Shown: positions 5,555-6,847 of the stretch, one piece after another
How the letters are laid out: every line of letters starts with the position of its first letter
How positions within the stretch are numbered: position 1 is the first letter of the stretch
DNA from: Ramlibacter sp.
GTDB taxonomy: Bacteria; Pseudomonadota; Gammaproteobacteria; Burkholderiales; Burkholderiaceae_C
Assembly: GCA_028292185.1 (NCBI GenBank)
Contig: JAQGMT010000382.1
Coordinates: forward strand, 1 to 6,847
DNA length: 6,847 nucleotides
Direction of reading: 5' to 3'
Made by a program: the position numbers and the translations under genes
Notes under the pieces: generated by a model
The model's database searches: none
What the model saw: only the letters and a program-made list of their open reading frames with translations
Told to the model about the DNA's origin: nothing

Positions 5555-6847
5555 TCAGCGGCCGCCTCGCGGGCGTGCTGCGCGCCCGACGAGTTCGAAC
5601 ACGGCCTCGCTCACCAGCGCCAGCACGGCGGCGGGCAGCGCGCCGGCCAACAACAACTCACTGTCGTTGATTGCCAGGCCGGTGACGATGCGCTCGCCAA
5701 AGCCGCCGGCGCCGACGAATGCGGCGATGGTCGCGGTGCCAATGGCGATGGTCGTCGCAATCCGGATGCCGGCCAGGATGGTGGGCCAGGCCAGCGGCAG
5801 TTCGACGAAGCGCAGCCGCTGCGACGAGGTCATGCCCAAGGCCGACGCCGCATCGCGCAGGCCCGGCGACACTTCCGCCAGTCCGGTCACCGTGTTGCGC
5901 ATGATCGGCAGCAACGCATATAAAGTAAGGGCGATCACCGCAGGCGTGATGCCAATGGCGCCGACCAGCCAGATCAGGATGGCCAGCAACGCCAGGGAAG
6001 GCACGGTTTGCAGCAGTCCGGTGGCGCCGAGAACCACGGCGCGTGCGCGCGGACGCGCGAACACCGCGAGCGCGAGCGGAATCGCAATCAGCGCCGCAAT
6101 GGCCACCGACACCGCCACCAGACCCAGGTGCTGCAGGGTCAATCGGGCGAGGTCGGGGCCGAACATCTTCGCGGCGAGGCCACCCGCTGCCTTGGGTCCC
6201 GGCACCGGCCCCATCCCCGCGAGGTGGTCGCGCGCGATCACGTCGAACCCCGCGCCTTCCAGTTCGGCGCGCGCGTTCATCGCGATCATGGCCTTCTCAT
6301 CGATGCTGCCTTCGAGCTTCTGCAGCGCGGCCCAGCCCTCGCGAAATCGCTGCGGCACGTCCAGGCGGTACAAGACGAGCGCGTCGTAGCGAGGGAAGTA
6401 CTGCCGGTCGTCCTGCAAGACGGCGAGCTGCAGCCGTTCGATCCTGGCGTCGGTGGTGTAGATGTCCATCACGTCGATCTGCTTTGCCGCGATCGCGTTG
6501 TACGCCAGGCCGTGGTCGAGCCCGGTGGGCCTTTGCTTCAATTGATACGCCTGCGACAGTCCCGGCCAGCCGTCGGCGCGGCCGAGGAATTCGTTGGACA
6601 GGGCCACCCGCAGTTCAGGATGGCGCGCCAGGTCACTCAGCGTGCGGATGCCCAGCTGCTGCGCATCGGCCGCGCGCATCGCGAGCGCATAGCCGTCACT
6701 GAACCCGAGCGGAATCGCCGCGCCAAGCCCGAGCGGCGCCAGCGCGCGGTTCATCGCGGCCAGCGGCATTGGCTGGTTGCTCTTGAGGATCTCCAATGCG
6801 ATGGTCCCCGCATATTCCGGATACAGATCGATCTGGCCCGACTTCAG
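5555..6847 (-). CDS. Fused binding protein-permease of an osmoprotectant/quaternary-amine ABC importer (5' end cut by window)
   Basis: The last 430 residues are visible. The frame is open to the right edge; an in-frame TTG at 6796 is internal, because the 17 codons before it encode LKSGQIDLYPEYAGT, a core OpuAC motif. Visible residues 1 to about 212 are an OpuAC/ProX-like binding domain with GRADGWPGL, GLAYNAIAAKQIDVMDIYTTDARI and DDRQYFPRYDAL, the usual ligand-site and hinge segments. After a Gly/Pro/Ala linker, residues about 230-425 are a BPD_transp_1 permease: HLGLVAVS, GLLQTVPSLALLAIL, LYALLPIMRNTVTGL, an EAA loop (about 324-362, VSPGLRDAASALGM then VELPLAWPTILAGIR) and FVGAGGFGERIVTGLAINDSELLLAGALPAA. 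Known relatives import glycine betaine, choline, carnitine or ergothioneine; the ligand here is undetermined. The cognate ATPase is not visible and should lie to the right. An N-terminal signal sequence or anchor is expected off the edge. Confidence 0.92.
   Translation of the reverse strand: MKSGQIDLYPEYAGTIALEILKSNQPMPLAAMNRALAPLGLGAAIPLGFSDGYALAMRAADAQQLGIRTLSDLARHPELRVALSNEFLGRADGWPGLSQAYQLKQRPTGLDHGLAYNAIAAKQIDVMDIYTTDARIERLQLAVLQDDRQYFPRYDALVLYRLDVPQRFREGWAALQKLEGSIDEKAMIAMNARAELEGAGFDVIARDHLAGMGPVPGPKAAGGLAAKMFGPDLARLTLQHLGLVAVSVAIAALIAIPLALAVFARPRARAVVLGATGLLQTVPSLALLAILIWLVGAIGITPAVIALTLYALLPIMRNTVTGLAEVSPGLRDAASALGMTSSQRLRFVELPLAWPTILAGIRIATTIAIGTATIAAFVGAGGFGERIVTGLAINDSELLLAGALPAAVLALVSEAVFELVGRAARPRGGR

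Noticed and set aside
4256..5923. Plus-strand open frame of 555 codons
   Set aside because: It spans two real minus-strand genes and the gap between them, with no domain or ribosome site. It is a consequence of GC-rich codon use on the opposite strand.
6794..6796. TTG as start of the importer fusion
   Set aside because: The codons upstream of it encode the conserved IDLYPEYAGT motif, so it is internal and the gene continues past the right edge.
1..6847. tRNA/rRNA genes, CRISPR arrays, insertion sequences, riboswitches, long direct repeats
   Set aside because: I looked for these on both strands and saw no supporting signals; the sequence is almost fully covered by ordinary coding genes.

Overview
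The window is a high-GC stretch in which every supported gene lies on the minus strand. Gene style suggests a betaproteobacterium, probably Burkholderiales: a Peripla_BP_6 binding protein of the type common in Comamonadaceae/Burkholderiaceae relatives, a fused LivM-LivG protein, and strong G/C third positions. This assignment comes from protein character only. No rRNA or other taxonomic marker is present. The long plus-strand open frames are antisense shadows of these genes.

In transcription order (right to left) the first block is the C-terminal part of an osmoprotectant/quaternary-amine type ABC importer subunit, positions 6847-5555. It carries an OpuAC-like binding domain followed by an OpuCB/ProW-like permease in one chain, and its N-terminus lies off the right edge. 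After 36 nt comes a complete cytosolic M20-family metallopeptidase (5518-4094) with all metal ligands and the general base intact. Its close spacing suggests it is co-transcribed with the importer gene.

A short intergenic region (4093-3990) follows. It holds a well-formed sigma70-like promoter whose spacer and -10 box are covered by a 23-bp dyad, plus a good Shine-Dalgarno for the next gene. This begins a second block encoding a LivK-like periplasmic binding protein (3989-2844), a LivH-like permease (start 2807, end 1767) and a LivM-LivG fusion (1765 to beyond the left edge). Together these give one binding protein, two permease domains and one ATPase domain of a branched-chain-amino-acid/amide-type (HAAT) importer. 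A second ATPase (LivF) would be expected just off the left edge.

The joint picture is two periplasmic import systems flanking a cytosolic peptidase or amidohydrolase. One reading is uptake of a peptide-like or N-acylated compound, intracellular hydrolysis, and import or salvage of related small molecules. The real substrates cannot be read from sequence. The most interesting non-coding signals are the promoter-overlapping operator and a GC-rich stem-loop between the binding-protein and permease genes that traps the only Shine-Dalgarno-like GGA of livH. I see no mobile elements, RNA genes or CRISPR arrays, and I did not find a convincing new system.
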